Under the pieces are notes generated by a model. That model ran no database searches. It was given only the letters and a program-made list of their open reading frames with translations, and was not told the origin of the DNA. 64,000 bases of DNA from Paenibacillus plantiphilus (lineage in GTDB: Bacteria > Bacillota > Bacilli > Paenibacillales > Paenibacillaceae), in assembly GCF_927798095.1 (NCBI RefSeq), contig NZ_CAKMMF010000015.1:1-64000 (forward strand), in the 5' to 3' direction. This document shows, one piece after another, positions 16,457-24,888 of this stretch. Made by a program: the position numbers and the translations under genes. The first letter of the stretch is position 1. The number at the start of each line of letters is the position of its first letter.

Positions 16457-17368
16457 TCAATTGCCGTCCCCTCGCCCTGCCACATGCTCTGCAAAAGCTT
16501 GCGCAACCGGTGGAAGCGGTTCATTCTCGCGTGTTACCATCACAATAGGATTCAATAGCGTTACATCACGCACCATCACCCTCGCCACCTCGCCGCGAGC
16601 GACAGCAGTCGCCGCCTCCAATGAAGAGACTAATGCTGCTCCCAAGCCCGCAGCAACTGAAGCGACTGTTTCATTAATGCCATTAACGACAAGGGCTGCC
16701 GTTGGCGGCATTAAGCCATTCACCTTGCATAAGGCCAATAGTCTTGCAAGTACAGCGCTCCCTGATTCCCGCATAACAAAACGCTCCTGCACCATTTCAG
16801 CCAATGAAATTGAACTTTCGGCGTAAGGATGCTTCGCTGGCACAATAAACCATAATTCGTCTTGACATGCAATCTGATGCGCAAGGCCAGCAGCTTGCTC
16901 TCCACCGCCACCGATAAACGCAATATCCGCCTTATTAAGAATCAAGCAGTCAACAGCCTCCTGCGCGTTATGGGTCAGCATTTTCACTTCTACTGCCGGA
17001 TGCTCCAACTGATAGTTTGACAGCCACTTCGGGAGCAGGAAGTTGGCGGGAAGCGAGGTTGCTGCTATACGCAGCACGCCATTTTGCCCGGAACGATAGC
17101 GGTCCAGATCCCTCTTGATATCCTGCTCCAGCGCGAACAATCTTGCCGCATGTCCTGCGACTCTCTCCCCTGCTTCAGTCAGCAGTATCCCTCTTCCCTT
17201 GGGCGCGAGAAGTGTAAGCTCCAGCTCCTGGCTCAGGTTCCTCACATGCATCGTGACCGCTGGCTGGCTTATTCGCAGCTCATCAGCGGCACGAGTCACG
17301 CTTCCGTTCCGAGCCACATGATGAAACACCTTAAGTGCATACAAATTCATCTCCTTCACCTGCCCCAT
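16457..17368 (-). CDS. LysR-family transcriptional regulator
   Basis: 303 aa. The N-terminal winged helix (MNLYALKVFHHVARNGSVTR, then AADELRISQPAVTMHVRNL) and a two-lobed co-inducer domain are typical. The start could be the ATG at 17368 or the one six codons later. It is divergent from the threonine-synthase gene with about 200 bp between them, the normal layout for a LysR regulator and its target. Confidence 0.92.
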   Translation of the reverse strand: MGQVKEMNLYALKVFHHVARNGSVTRAADELRISQPAVTMHVRNLSQELELTLLAPKGRGILLTEAGERVAGHAARLFALEQDIKRDLDRYRSGQNGVLRIAATSLPANFLLPKWLSNYQLEHPAVEVKMLTHNAQEAVDCLILNKADIAFIGGGGEQAAGLAHQIACQDELWFIVPAKHPYAESSISLAEMVQERFVMRESGSAVLARLLALCKVNGLMPPTAALVVNGINETVASVAAGLGAALVSSLEAATAVARGEVARVMVRDVTLLNPIVMVTRENEPLPPVAQAFAEHVAGRGDGN

Positions 17369-17445
17369 CTTTGCTGATTATCCGACCGACTTTCTCTATA
17401 TGTATATTGTAAAGCTACATTCTAGTTACGACAAGCAGTCGCATT

Positions 17446-17462
17446 CATAATGAAAAGTTATG
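17446..17462. promoter_or_regulatory. Candidate LysR operator
   Basis: CATAA-TGAAAAG-TTATG is a perfect inverted repeat containing T-N11-A, the LysR-family recognition core. It lies between the divergent LysR and thrC genes, 84 bp before the LysR start codon and 113 bp before thrC. Confidence 0.5.
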
Positions 17463-17574
17463 AGTAGCTGATATTTCGATATTGGAGATATTCCAGCAAA
17501 TCCATTAACGTAAAGCTATTCTCACTATTAGAGTGACAGACTATCGGCAAATGAAAGAAAGATGAGGCGGGTTT

Positions 17575-18963
17575 ATGAAAACGATATGTGTAAATTGCCA
17601 GCGGGAAACATCGTTAACGACTATGAAATATGAGTGCGAATGCGGCGGTTTGCTGGAGGTTGTCCACGACTATAGCCAATTGGATACAGACTATTTGAAG
17701 TCACTGTTTGCCAGCCGTCTGGCAGAGCGGAATACGATATACGCAAGCGGGGTTTGGCGGTACAAGGAGCTCATTGCACCGGAAATTCCTGATGACGCCA
17801 TCGTCAGCAAGCATGAAGGAAATACCGGCATGTATGAAACACATCTGACTAGTACGTATGCGGGAATACGAAGACTGTGGCTTAAGGCGCAAAGCGAGAA
17901 TCCAAGCGGTTCATTCAAGGATAACGGAATGACAGCAGCTGTATCGCATGCCCACTATCTGGGCTACAATCGTCTGGCCTGCACGTCTACAGGAAATACA
18001 TCCTCCTCCCTGTCCATGTACGCGGCAATTGCTGGGCTGGAAGCAGTCGTTCTCGTTCCTGATCGGGATATTTCACCGAATAAAGTGCTGCAAACCGTCG
18101 CATATGGCGCGGATGTATGTACGTTCAGCGGAACCTATGACGATGGCATCCATTTCCTAGAAAAGCAAGGTGAGCAGCTTGGTCTATACATTTGCAACTC
18201 CATCAATCCGCTGCGAATTGAGGGTCAGAAGAGTATCATTTATGAGATCGCGCAAAATCTCGATTGGGAATTGCCAGATTGGATTATCATACCAGGAGGC
18301 GCACTTAGCAACGCATCGGCTTTAGGCAAAGGGCTGCAGGATCTGTACACGCTGGGCTTTATCTCCAGGCTGCCCCGAGTGGCAGTTGTACAAGCAGAAG
18401 GCGCCAGTCCGTTTCACAGGTTTGTACAAGCCGCACTTGGCAATACGGATACAAGTCCGCAAGCAGAGCGTTCTCCTGCAACTGTTGCAACTGTTGTATC
18501 AGCTGTGTCAGCTGTATCAACACCGAGACCAGCAGCCGATTTATCATTCACAGCCGAACTGCGGCCGCAGACGCGCGCATCTGCACTGAATATAGGCAAT
18601 CCGCCAAGCTGGTATAAAGCATGGCGAATATTAGAGCAAACGAATGGCATCACCGTAGCCGTATCTGATTCCGAAATCATGGAAGCCAAGGCGGTCATTG
18701 ATCGTTCTGGCATTGGGTGTGAACCTGCGTCAGCAGCGACACTTGCTGGACTGCGCAAGCTCATACGTCAAGAAGTTGTCCACCCCGAGCAGACAGCCGT
18801 TTGCATACTAACCGGCCATCTTCTCAAAGATACGGATGCTCTTCGCGAGTATCATCATGAGGGACGTTGGGGTGATCTGCTGCGCAATGGAATCAAGACC
18901 GTTGATCTGCAGTCAGCCAATGCAACACTCTATAAGCAGATTGCCGTGCAACAATTAGTGTAA
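17575..18963 (+). CDS. thrC: Threonine synthase, zinc-ribbon-containing long form
   Basis: 462 aa, a PLP fold type II enzyme converting O-phosphohomoserine to threonine. The N-terminal CVNC and CECGG pairs form a small zinc-ribbon as in the archaeal/plant-like branch. The PLP lysine is in NPSGSFKDNGM, and TSTGNTSSSL and IIPGGALSNA are the phosphate and glycine loops. Residues about 285-335 are a Ala/Val/Thr/Ser-rich low-complexity insertion (SPATVATVVSAVSAVS) absent from typical members. No hom or thrB is adjacent, so a different amino-acid-phosphate substrate is possible. Confidence 0.82.
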   Translation: MKTICVNCQRETSLTTMKYECECGGLLEVVHDYSQLDTDYLKSLFASRLAERNTIYASGVWRYKELIAPEIPDDAIVSKHEGNTGMYETHLTSTYAGIRRLWLKAQSENPSGSFKDNGMTAAVSHAHYLGYNRLACTSTGNTSSSLSMYAAIAGLEAVVLVPDRDISPNKVLQTVAYGADVCTFSGTYDDGIHFLEKQGEQLGLYICNSINPLRIEGQKSIIYEIAQNLDWELPDWIIIPGGALSNASALGKGLQDLYTLGFISRLPRVAVVQAEGASPFHRFVQAALGNTDTSPQAERSPATVATVVSAVSAVSTPRPAADLSFTAELRPQTRASALNIGNPPSWYKAWRILEQTNGITVAVSDSEIMEAKAVIDRSGIGCEPASAATLAGLRKLIRQEVVHPEQTAVCILTGHLLKDTDALREYHHEGRWGDLLRNGIKTVDLQSANATLYKQIAVQQLV

Positions 18964-19027
18964 ACCGCTGATCCATCCGATGCTCTCCATTCGGTTGCTG
19001 CACAAACTCACAAAAAGCAAAAAGTCA

Positions 19028-19113
19028 ATAACCTCACCTCTCAGAATGAAAATGGGAGGTGGGAGTTCGAAGTTACCTCAGTATCCGATCCCCCGATAGA
19101 CGAGGGATCCTAT
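19028..19113. terminator. Two hairpins between convergent thrC and trpEG
   Basis: CACCTCTC with GGGAGGTG and GATCCC with GGGATC (the latter near 19088-19110) form two stems in the convergent gap. Neither has a strong T tract, so the terminator call is weak. Confidence 0.35.
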
Positions 19114-19125
19114 TCTAGGCTTTCA

Positions 19126-21294
19126 CTATTTCAGCAAAAGAGAAATGACATTCTCAATAATTCGAATGCCGGCATCTCCGCGCAGTGTCGCAATCGACTC
19201 TGGATGGAATTGCACGGCTGCAACGGGCAGCGTCTTATGCTCAACAGCCATGACGATGCCATCCTCAGAAGTAGCGGTAACGGACAAGCAAGCAGGAACC
19301 TCTTCCGCATAGAGCGAATGATAACGGCCAACATGAAATTCTGCAGCCATTCCAGCCCACATTGCACTCTCAACATCAGCTTTGACAAGCGAGATCTTCC
19401 CATGCTGCGGATAGTCCAACACATTCAGCTTCCCGCCGAAAAACTCTACGATGCCTTGTAGCCCCAGACAGACCCCGAAGACCGCCAACCCCTTCTCCAT
19501 ACATAAGCCAATCGTTCCATTCAAATCAAATTGCGAGGGCCGCCCCGGTCCCGGCGACAGCACGACCATATCATACTCCGCATCCCCTTGCAGCGCTTCG
19601 CGCGCGTAAGGAGCGCGCATGGTCACAACCTCCGCCCCGGTCTGCTTCATATAATTCGCTAACGTATGAACGAAGGAGTCCTCATGATCGACCAGCAGAA
19701 TTCTCTTCCCTCTGCCTGCTCCTAATTGCAGCGAAGCTGACTCGCCTCTTCCTGCTCTTTCCGTACCGCGCACAGCACCGACCAGCGCAGCCGCCTTCGT
19801 CAACGTTTCCTGCTCCTCATCCGCTGGAACAGAATCGTACAGACAGGTTGCCCCTACACGTATCTCTGCTACGCCATTGCGGATATGGATCGTTCGTAGC
19901 GTCAAGCCCGTGTTCAAATTGCCGTCAAAGGAAAAATAACCGACAGCCCCCCCATACCAATGCCTTGGCGATGTCTCATGCTCTTCTATCCATTGAATGG
20001 CGGCTCGTTTGGGAGCGCCTGTAATCGTAACGGCCCACATATGGGTCATGAATGCATCCAATGCATCATACTGGGGGCGCAACTGGCCTTCCACATGATC
20101 CACAGTATGAATCAGATGAGAATACATTTCGATCTGTCTTCTGCCGATAACGTTAACCGTTCCAGGCTCGCAGATCCGCGATTTGTCGTTGCGGTCCACA
20201 TCTGTACACATCGTCAGCTCAGATTCATCCTTCAGCGAGTTGAGCAACTCACGAATTTGATCGGCATCCTCGATGGCATTATGGCCCCGCTTGATCGTCC
20301 CCGAGATTGGACTCGTCTCAACCCTGCTGCCCTCCACTCTGACGTACATTTCCGGAGATGAGCCGACCAAATATTCCCCGTCAAGATTAATAATGAAGCC
20401 GTACGGACTAGGATTGATCCGCTCCAATCTGGAGAAGACTGCAGAAGGCGGACTGGAGCAGGTCTCATACAACGTGTGCGTAGGTACGACCTCGAACATA
20501 TCGCCAGCCTTGAACGACTTTCTTGCCTCTTCGACAAGCGCAGCATATTTCCCAGGTGTGTAGGGCTCATCAGGCACTTGACCGTTCAACTTGGGCTCAC
20601 GGCAGGCGCCGCTTCGTTCAAGGCCATCTGTGCTCTGTCCATTGAAGGTGAATTCATACGACAGCTGATAAGCCGCACCCTTGGAATGATCGACGACGAT
20701 GATCTCATCGGGCAAATATAGAATAACGTCGGACTGGTTGTCAGCACGCTGATGCTTCAGCGGCATGGGCTCGAATTGGAAAACCAAATCATAACCAAAT
20801 GCGCCATACAACCCAAGAAAAGAATCATTCGGGGCTTGGAAAAGATCGCGAATTGCGCGAATGACCGAGAAGATCGACGCTTGTGTCGTCCGCTCCTCCT
20901 CATTCAGCACATGATCACTGCTTCTGATTGTTCCCGTAATTTCGCTTGTCATATAGCGCAAATTTTCAACAGCCGGACAACTGCTCAGCTTGCGATGTAT
21001 GAGCTCCAGCAAGAGCGCGCCTCTGGCATTCTCTGCCGAAATTGCGAAGCTGCTTTGATCAGCCTTCAGCTGCAGGGCAGGGTTAACAAACCCGATGTCC
21101 CACCGAGAATAACGTCCTGGAAATTCATAGCCGCTGGAGAAGAGTGCGCCCTTGCGGCAATCGATCTCATGTAAAATCATCGCCTTCGCGCTCGCAGCCT
21201 CAATCGGCTCGGAATGACGAGTGATGACTATTCCTTCTTGGGTAGTATATCTTTCTTTCTTAGGGGCAGCGCTGAATGCGGATAGAATACTCAT
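19126..21294 (-). CDS. trpEG: Anthranilate synthase, fused TrpE-TrpG
   Basis: About 722 aa. The N-terminal two thirds form the chorismate-binding TrpE domain, with the family signatures SPISGTIKRG, ELTMCTDVDRND and GAPKRAAIQWIEE. The C-terminal third is a class I glutamine amidotransferase with the nucleophile in FGVCLGLQGIVEFFGG and the partner His/Glu in VQFHPESI. It makes anthranilate from chorismate and glutamine. The ATG at 21294 is chosen because GAGGAGG lies seven bases upstream; the frame stays open 46 codons further but that part is the regulatory leader. No other trp gene is nearby. The fusion resembles the Rhizobium-type enzyme; an ADIC synthase (PhzE) role is an alternative. Confidence 0.9.
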   Translation of the reverse strand: MSILSAFSAAPKKERYTTQEGIVITRHSEPIEAASAKAMILHEIDCRKGALFSSGYEFPGRYSRWDIGFVNPALQLKADQSSFAISAENARGALLLELIHRKLSSCPAVENLRYMTSEITGTIRSSDHVLNEEERTTQASIFSVIRAIRDLFQAPNDSFLGLYGAFGYDLVFQFEPMPLKHQRADNQSDVILYLPDEIIVVDHSKGAAYQLSYEFTFNGQSTDGLERSGACREPKLNGQVPDEPYTPGKYAALVEEARKSFKAGDMFEVVPTHTLYETCSSPPSAVFSRLERINPSPYGFIINLDGEYLVGSSPEMYVRVEGSRVETSPISGTIKRGHNAIEDADQIRELLNSLKDESELTMCTDVDRNDKSRICEPGTVNVIGRRQIEMYSHLIHTVDHVEGQLRPQYDALDAFMTHMWAVTITGAPKRAAIQWIEEHETSPRHWYGGAVGYFSFDGNLNTGLTLRTIHIRNGVAEIRVGATCLYDSVPADEEQETLTKAAALVGAVRGTERAGRGESASLQLGAGRGKRILLVDHEDSFVHTLANYMKQTGAEVVTMRAPYAREALQGDAEYDMVVLSPGPGRPSQFDLNGTIGLCMEKGLAVFGVCLGLQGIVEFFGGKLNVLDYPQHGKISLVKADVESAMWAGMAAEFHVGRYHSLYAEEVPACLSVTATSEDGIVMAVEHKTLPVAAVQFHPESIATLRGDAGIRIIENVISLLLK

Positions 21295-21302
21295 ATTTGT
21301 TC

Positions 21303-21424
21303 CTCCTCTAATCATAGAGGAGAACAGGAGAGTGAACGTATAGAGGGAATTTATTAGTGGAATCATCAAATAAACACTCGGCTCTGCTCGGCTCATCTCA
21401 ACTGACCTGTTCTCATCTCGTCTG
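21303..21424 (-). promoter_or_regulatory. TRAP-type binding site with Shine-Dalgarno-sequestering hairpin
   Basis: In the transcript, ten triplets (CAG, GAG, GAG, CAG, CAG, then five GAG) occupy 21424 down to 21377, each separated by exactly two nucleotides, the pattern bound by the trp RNA-binding attenuation protein. Further on, CTCCTCTA and TAGAGGAG (21322-21315 with 21310-21303) form an 8-bp stem with a TGAT loop that buries the ribosome binding site. GAGAACAGG inside the triplet array (21414-21406) is complementary to CCTGTTCTC (21328-21320), which overlaps that stem. The two folds are mutually exclusive, as in the B. subtilis trpE switch. Confidence 0.75.
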
Positions 21425-21450
21425 TATGGCATGTATCAATAATCACCTTT

Positions 21451-21480
21451 AATTTACATGACTCATCAATTAGATGTCAA
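21451..21480 (-). promoter_or_regulatory. Promoter of trpEG
   Basis: Minus strand TTGACA (21480-21475), an 18-bp spacer and TAAATT (21456-21451). The expected start is near 21444, about 20 bases before the first TRAP-like triplet. Confidence 0.55.
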
Positions 21481-21596
21481 TCCTCGAATTGATTTCAATT
21501 CTCGGGCTGGACAGCTCTGTCAGCTTGTTCGACCCTGCGCATTCATGTTACCATTACTTGTAATCAACCATTACTTGACAAGAAGGAGAGATTTGA

Positions 21597-22118
21597 ATGA
21601 GCATGCACAGCCGTCCAGATCCATCGTCATACCCGCACGCTGTTGCCAGATACATTACCAATGTACCTGAAGGTGATCTCATCCGACTGCTTCAAGAACA
21701 GCTTGATCATACCATCCAGCAATTGAGCAGCATCTCGGCAAGCCAGGAACAGTTTCGTTACGCAGAAGGCAAATGGAGCTTGCGAGAGGTTGTCGGACAT
21801 ATCATCGATTTCGAACGCATCATCAGCTACAGGGCGCTGCGCTTCTCGCGCGGCGATCAGAAGAACCTGTTCGGGTTCGAGGAGAATGACTATGTGCGCG
21901 AGTCTCGCTACAGCTCCGCCTCACTTGCTAGTTTAATAGAGGAATTGAAAGCAGTTCGAACCTCCTCCATTCACCTGCTATCCCGATTCACGCAGCAAGA
22001 TTGGGACAAAACCGGCAAGGTGGAGGGCAATGAAATTTCGGTACAAGCGCTTGCGTACACCTTGTGCGGGCATTGGCTGCATCATTTGCAAATCATTTTG
22101 AGCCGATATCTGACATAG
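21597..22118 (+). CDS. DinB superfamily protein
   Basis: 173 aa four-helix protein. The histidine ligands of the DinB metal site are visible in VGHIIDFERI and GHWLHHLQII, and KWSLREVVGHI is the usual entry to helix 2. Family members include bacillithiol S-transferase and related thiol enzymes, but most are uncharacterised. AAGGAG lies upstream. It is divergent from trpEG and monocistronic. Confidence 0.88.
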   Translation: MSMHSRPDPSSYPHAVARYITNVPEGDLIRLLQEQLDHTIQQLSSISASQEQFRYAEGKWSLREVVGHIIDFERIISYRALRFSRGDQKNLFGFEENDYVRESRYSSASLASLIEELKAVRTSSIHLLSRFTQQDWDKTGKVEGNEISVQALAYTLCGHWLHHLQIILSRYLT

Positions 22119-22129
22119 AAATATCGCTT

Positions 22130-22180
22130 GGGAGGATCATGTACAGCACACCATCTGCTGACATCGACCTCCCTTTTATT
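22130..22180 (+). terminator. Possible terminator after the DinB gene
   Basis: GGGAGG and CCTCCC about 40 bases apart, the second followed by TTTTATT. The long loop makes this weak. Confidence 0.35.
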
Positions 22181-22194
22181 CTGGCGCTTCCCTT

Positions 22195-22605
22195 CTAGGA
22201 GGGATCAAGAATAAGCCGCATTCCCTCTATTTTAAGCTTGTCCATTCGAATGACCCAATCTCTGTACGTCTCATAGATTTCATCCGAGTAACCGAACAAT
22301 CGTTTCATCTCCTGCGTAATCTGCTTCTCCGCATCATTATAATCACCATCAGCGAAGGTCAGCAGCAGAATTTCCACCAGGAAAATATTTTTCACCTGCT
22401 CGTCCTGAAGATCGCCGATAATTTCCGAGAGCTCCCGCACCGTATCGAACTGATAGTCCGCTGCCGACAGCTCCAGCTCATCCCAATACGCGCGCAAATA
22501 GCCCTGTTCCTTTCGGTGCAAAAATCCGTCAGCTTTCGCAACGAGATGCGCCAGCTCTATAAAGGCTTCTTTATGTTCCTTTTTATGCAGAAAATGCAAA
22601 AACAA
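22195..22605 (-). CDS. TerB-like helical protein
   Basis: 136 aa, all-helical and acidic. The segments FIELAHLVAKADGFLHRKEQ and LLLTFADGDYNDAEKQI each carry the (A/V)xADGxxxxxE helix-turn-helix seen in TerB and DjlA-like proteins, where it binds metal. It is not next to other ter genes. Role unknown. Confidence 0.7.
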   Translation of the reverse strand: MFLHFLHKKEHKEAFIELAHLVAKADGFLHRKEQGYLRAYWDELELSAADYQFDTVRELSEIIGDLQDEQVKNIFLVEILLLTFADGDYNDAEKQITQEMKRLFGYSDEIYETYRDWVIRMDKLKIEGMRLILDPS

Positions 22606-22693
22606 GGCTGTCCACTCCTCTAATTCAAATCGTAGTACTACGTCATAGATTCGACGTCAACATAATTTCTCCTACCTGCTGGCAAGCACTTTA

Positions 22694-23647
22694 TTATGAC
22701 TTTTCGTTTCTGACGCTGTCAAATCCGTATTGCAGCATTTTCTGTGCATCATACCATACATCTGACGAAGTAGAGTGAAGAACAACAGCGATAAGGTCTG
22801 TATTCCCTCGCCCCGCGGATGCGACCAGACAATAGCCAGCCTCGCCGGTATACCCGGTCTTGATCCCGTTAGCGCCCTCATAATAATATTCACTGCCATT
22901 CTGCAGCAGCTGGTTGCGGTTAACAAATGTATATGTAGCTTGCTCTGTCCGTACGGTCCGCTCAGCCTCACTCACGATTTGCCGGAAAAGCGTATTCGAT
23001 CTGGCTGTCTGAGCAATGAGCGCCAAGTCATAAGCAGTTGTATAGTGTTCAGCGTCATGCAGACCATGCGGATTGACGAAGTGGGAATTTATCGCTCCAA
23101 TCTCTTCGGCCCGCTCATTCATCAGCTTCGCAAAATGTTTCGTCGCTTCCTCCATCGTAACTTGATGTCCGATGTCCAATTGAGTCACATATTTGGCAAT
23201 TGTGCGCGCGGCATCATTGCCCGATGGCAGCATTAGAGCGGCTATCAGATCCTGCAGCGAGAGACGCTGTCCCTTCTGCAGACCAGATGAGCTCTCCCCT
23301 ACAGTGCGGAATCGCACCTCATCGCCCACCTCTATCATGTCCTCCGGATTGCCCCGCTCCAATGCCAGCAGCGCAGTAAGAATCTTCGTCGTGCTTGCCG
23401 GATATAGACGATCATGCTCATTCTTCCCGTAAAGAATCTCGCCTGTCTTCTCGTTCATGAGAAGCGCGGCATCGCCTTCAAGCTTGCCAATCGTCAAATG
23501 CCCGTTGCTAAAGCGCAGTGCGCTAATTTCCTGCCACATATAAGATATGCCTGCTTTAATCGCAGGGCCGTGCACAACTGCCACATATACGATCAATAGT
23601 ACCATTAGGAATCTGAACGATCTTCTCATAACTGCCGCATTCACCAC
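22694..23647 (-). CDS. D-alanyl-D-alanine carboxypeptidase (penicillin-binding protein, S11 family)
   Basis: About 317 aa. An N-terminal hydrophobic anchor (FLMVLLIVYVAVVHGPA) is followed by the DacA-type catalytic domain. The motifs are PASTTK (Ser-x-x-Lys), PSGNDAA (Ser-x-Asn) and GIKTGYT (Lys-Thr-Gly), in the correct order. It trims the last D-Ala from peptidoglycan stem peptides outside the cell. A GTG at 23647 with AGGAGA nine bases before it is my preferred start. It lies directly downstream of a VanRS-like two-component system, on the same strand, with candidate regulator sites between them. Confidence 0.88.
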   Translation of the reverse strand: MVNAAVMRRSFRFLMVLLIVYVAVVHGPAIKAGISYMWQEISALRFSNGHLTIGKLEGDAALLMNEKTGEILYGKNEHDRLYPASTTKILTALLALERGNPEDMIEVGDEVRFRTVGESSSGLQKGQRLSLQDLIAALMLPSGNDAARTIAKYVTQLDIGHQVTMEEATKHFAKLMNERAEEIGAINSHFVNPHGLHDAEHYTTAYDLALIAQTARSNTLFRQIVSEAERTVRTEQATYTFVNRNQLLQNGSEYYYEGANGIKTGYTGEAGYCLVASAGRGNTDLIAVVLHSTSSDVWYDAQKMLQYGFDSVRNEKS

Positions 23648-23710
23648 TGGGGACAATCTCCTCTCTCCACTCTCATTAATCCCAGTATGAACGACAGCTT
23701 CTAACCTACC

Positions 23711-23741
23711 GATACGAAAAGATAACGAAAAGATAACGATT
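23711..23741 (-). promoter_or_regulatory. Three direct repeats, candidate OmpR/VanR-family site
   Basis: GATACGAAAA, GATAACGAAAA and GATAACGATT (23711, 23721, 23732) are three consecutive repeats at 10-11 bp spacing. This is the geometry used by OmpR/PhoB-family response regulators. The site is about 64 bp upstream of the carboxypeptidase start and next to the kinase terminator. Confidence 0.5.
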
Positions 23742-23753
23742 CTATTAATAAAA

Positions 23754-23794
23754 ATAACGTTACCGCCTCCAGGTTCAGAAAGCGGTAACGTTAT
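23754..23794 (-). terminator. Intrinsic terminator of the two-component operon
   Basis: ATAACGTTACCGC (23754-23766) and GCGGTAACGTTAT (23782-23794) are a perfect 13-bp stem overlapping the kinase stop codon; on the minus strand it is followed by TTTTATT. Confidence 0.85.
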
Positions 23795-24888
23795 CAGGTT
23801 TGATGCTCCTTCAATCTTACGGAGAATACCGTACGCTCCACATCGCTGAACGCGCCGATTGCGCCGCCGTGCAGCTCAATGATTTGCTTCGCGATGGCTA
23901 GTCCCAGCCCAGATCCCCCGGTATGCGCAGAACGGGATTTCTCCACTCGATAGAAACGTTCGAATATATGCGGCAGATCGGATTGAGGGATGACCTCGCC
24001 ATAATTAATAATGTCCAGCGCGACAACCCCATTCTCAAACTGCCCTTTAATATCCAGATACTGGCCATCCTGCCCGTATTTGATCGCATTCGTAATCAGA
24101 TTCTCAAACACTCGCCGCAGCTTATTGCCGTCCCCGAGCACATACAATTGCGGTGTTGGAAAATGCAGCCGAGGCTGCAGCTTCGCCGTCTCCAGCTGCA
24201 GCTGGAACTGCTCCGTCATCTGATGAAGCATTTCCACGAGGTTAATGCGACTCGTCTGTAGCTTCATCTCATTGTTCCGCAGCCTAGTAAATTCGAACAA
24301 ATCCTGAATAAGCTGGCTCATTCGCTCTGATTCCTCGTACACCAATGACACATAATAACGAAGCTCCACCTCGTCACGGTACAAATCCTGCTCGATCAAT
24401 CCAAGGTAGCCCGTTATAGAGGTCAGCGGCGTTCGCAGATCATGCGATACATTCGTAATCAGCTCATTCTTGGTCTGCTGAGCTCTTCGCTCCTCATTCA
24501 AGGAGGTGTTCAGCCGTTCTACGAACCGGTTAATATTGCCGGCCAGCTGTCCCAGCTCCTCATCATTGCGGATCGGGATCTTCAGCTCAAAGTCCCCTTC
24601 TGCGATCTGCTGCACATGCTGCGTAATTTGCACGAGATATTGCTCGTTGCGAATTCGTTTGTCCCGCTTGAAGAAGTAGTAGACAGCGAGCAGGAAGATC
24701 GGAATGCCGGCAATGATGTAGGTTTGCGGATAACCAATATTCCGATACACCCACTGGAAGAACAAATTCGCATTCACGCTGGAGAAGGAGGAGTAGAACA
24801 GCAGCTTGCCCACCATAATAAGCGCAAACAGTACGAACGTTGACGCTGCAATACTCCAGAAGATCGGAATAATCCACCTAAGCTTCAA
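23794..24888 (-). CDS. Sensor histidine kinase, VanS-like
   Basis: 364 aa. Two membrane helices (about 10-32 and 58-74) flank a short extracellular segment. Then come HAMP, the dimerisation box NVSHDLRTPLTSITGYL with the phospho-accepting His, and the ATPase domain (N box ENLITNAIKYGQ, DLPHIFERFYRV, GGSGLGLAIAK). The start is a TTG overlapping the end of the regulator gene by 11 bp, so the two are translationally coupled. The nearby D,D-carboxypeptidase suggests a cell-wall stress signal; the ligand is not known. Confidence 0.87.
   Translation of the reverse strand: MKLRWIIPIFWSIAASTFVLFALIMVGKLLFYSSFSSVNANLFFQWVYRNIGYPQTYIIAGIPIFLLAVYYFFKRDKRIRNEQYLVQITQHVQQIAEGDFELKIPIRNDEELGQLAGNINRFVERLNTSLNEERRAQQTKNELITNVSHDLRTPLTSITGYLGLIEQDLYRDEVELRYYVSLVYEESERMSQLIQDLFEFTRLRNNEMKLQTSRINLVEMLHQMTEQFQLQLETAKLQPRLHFPTPQLYVLGDGNKLRRVFENLITNAIKYGQDGQYLDIKGQFENGVVALDIINYGEVIPQSDLPHIFERFYRVEKSRSAHTGGSGLGLAIAKQIIELHGGAIGAFSDVERTVFSVRLKEHQT

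Noticed and set aside
21295-21432. 46-residue N-terminal extension of TrpEG
   Set aside because: It coincides with the triplet array and hairpin, and the internal ATG at 21294 has an ideal ribosome binding site and matches the family start.
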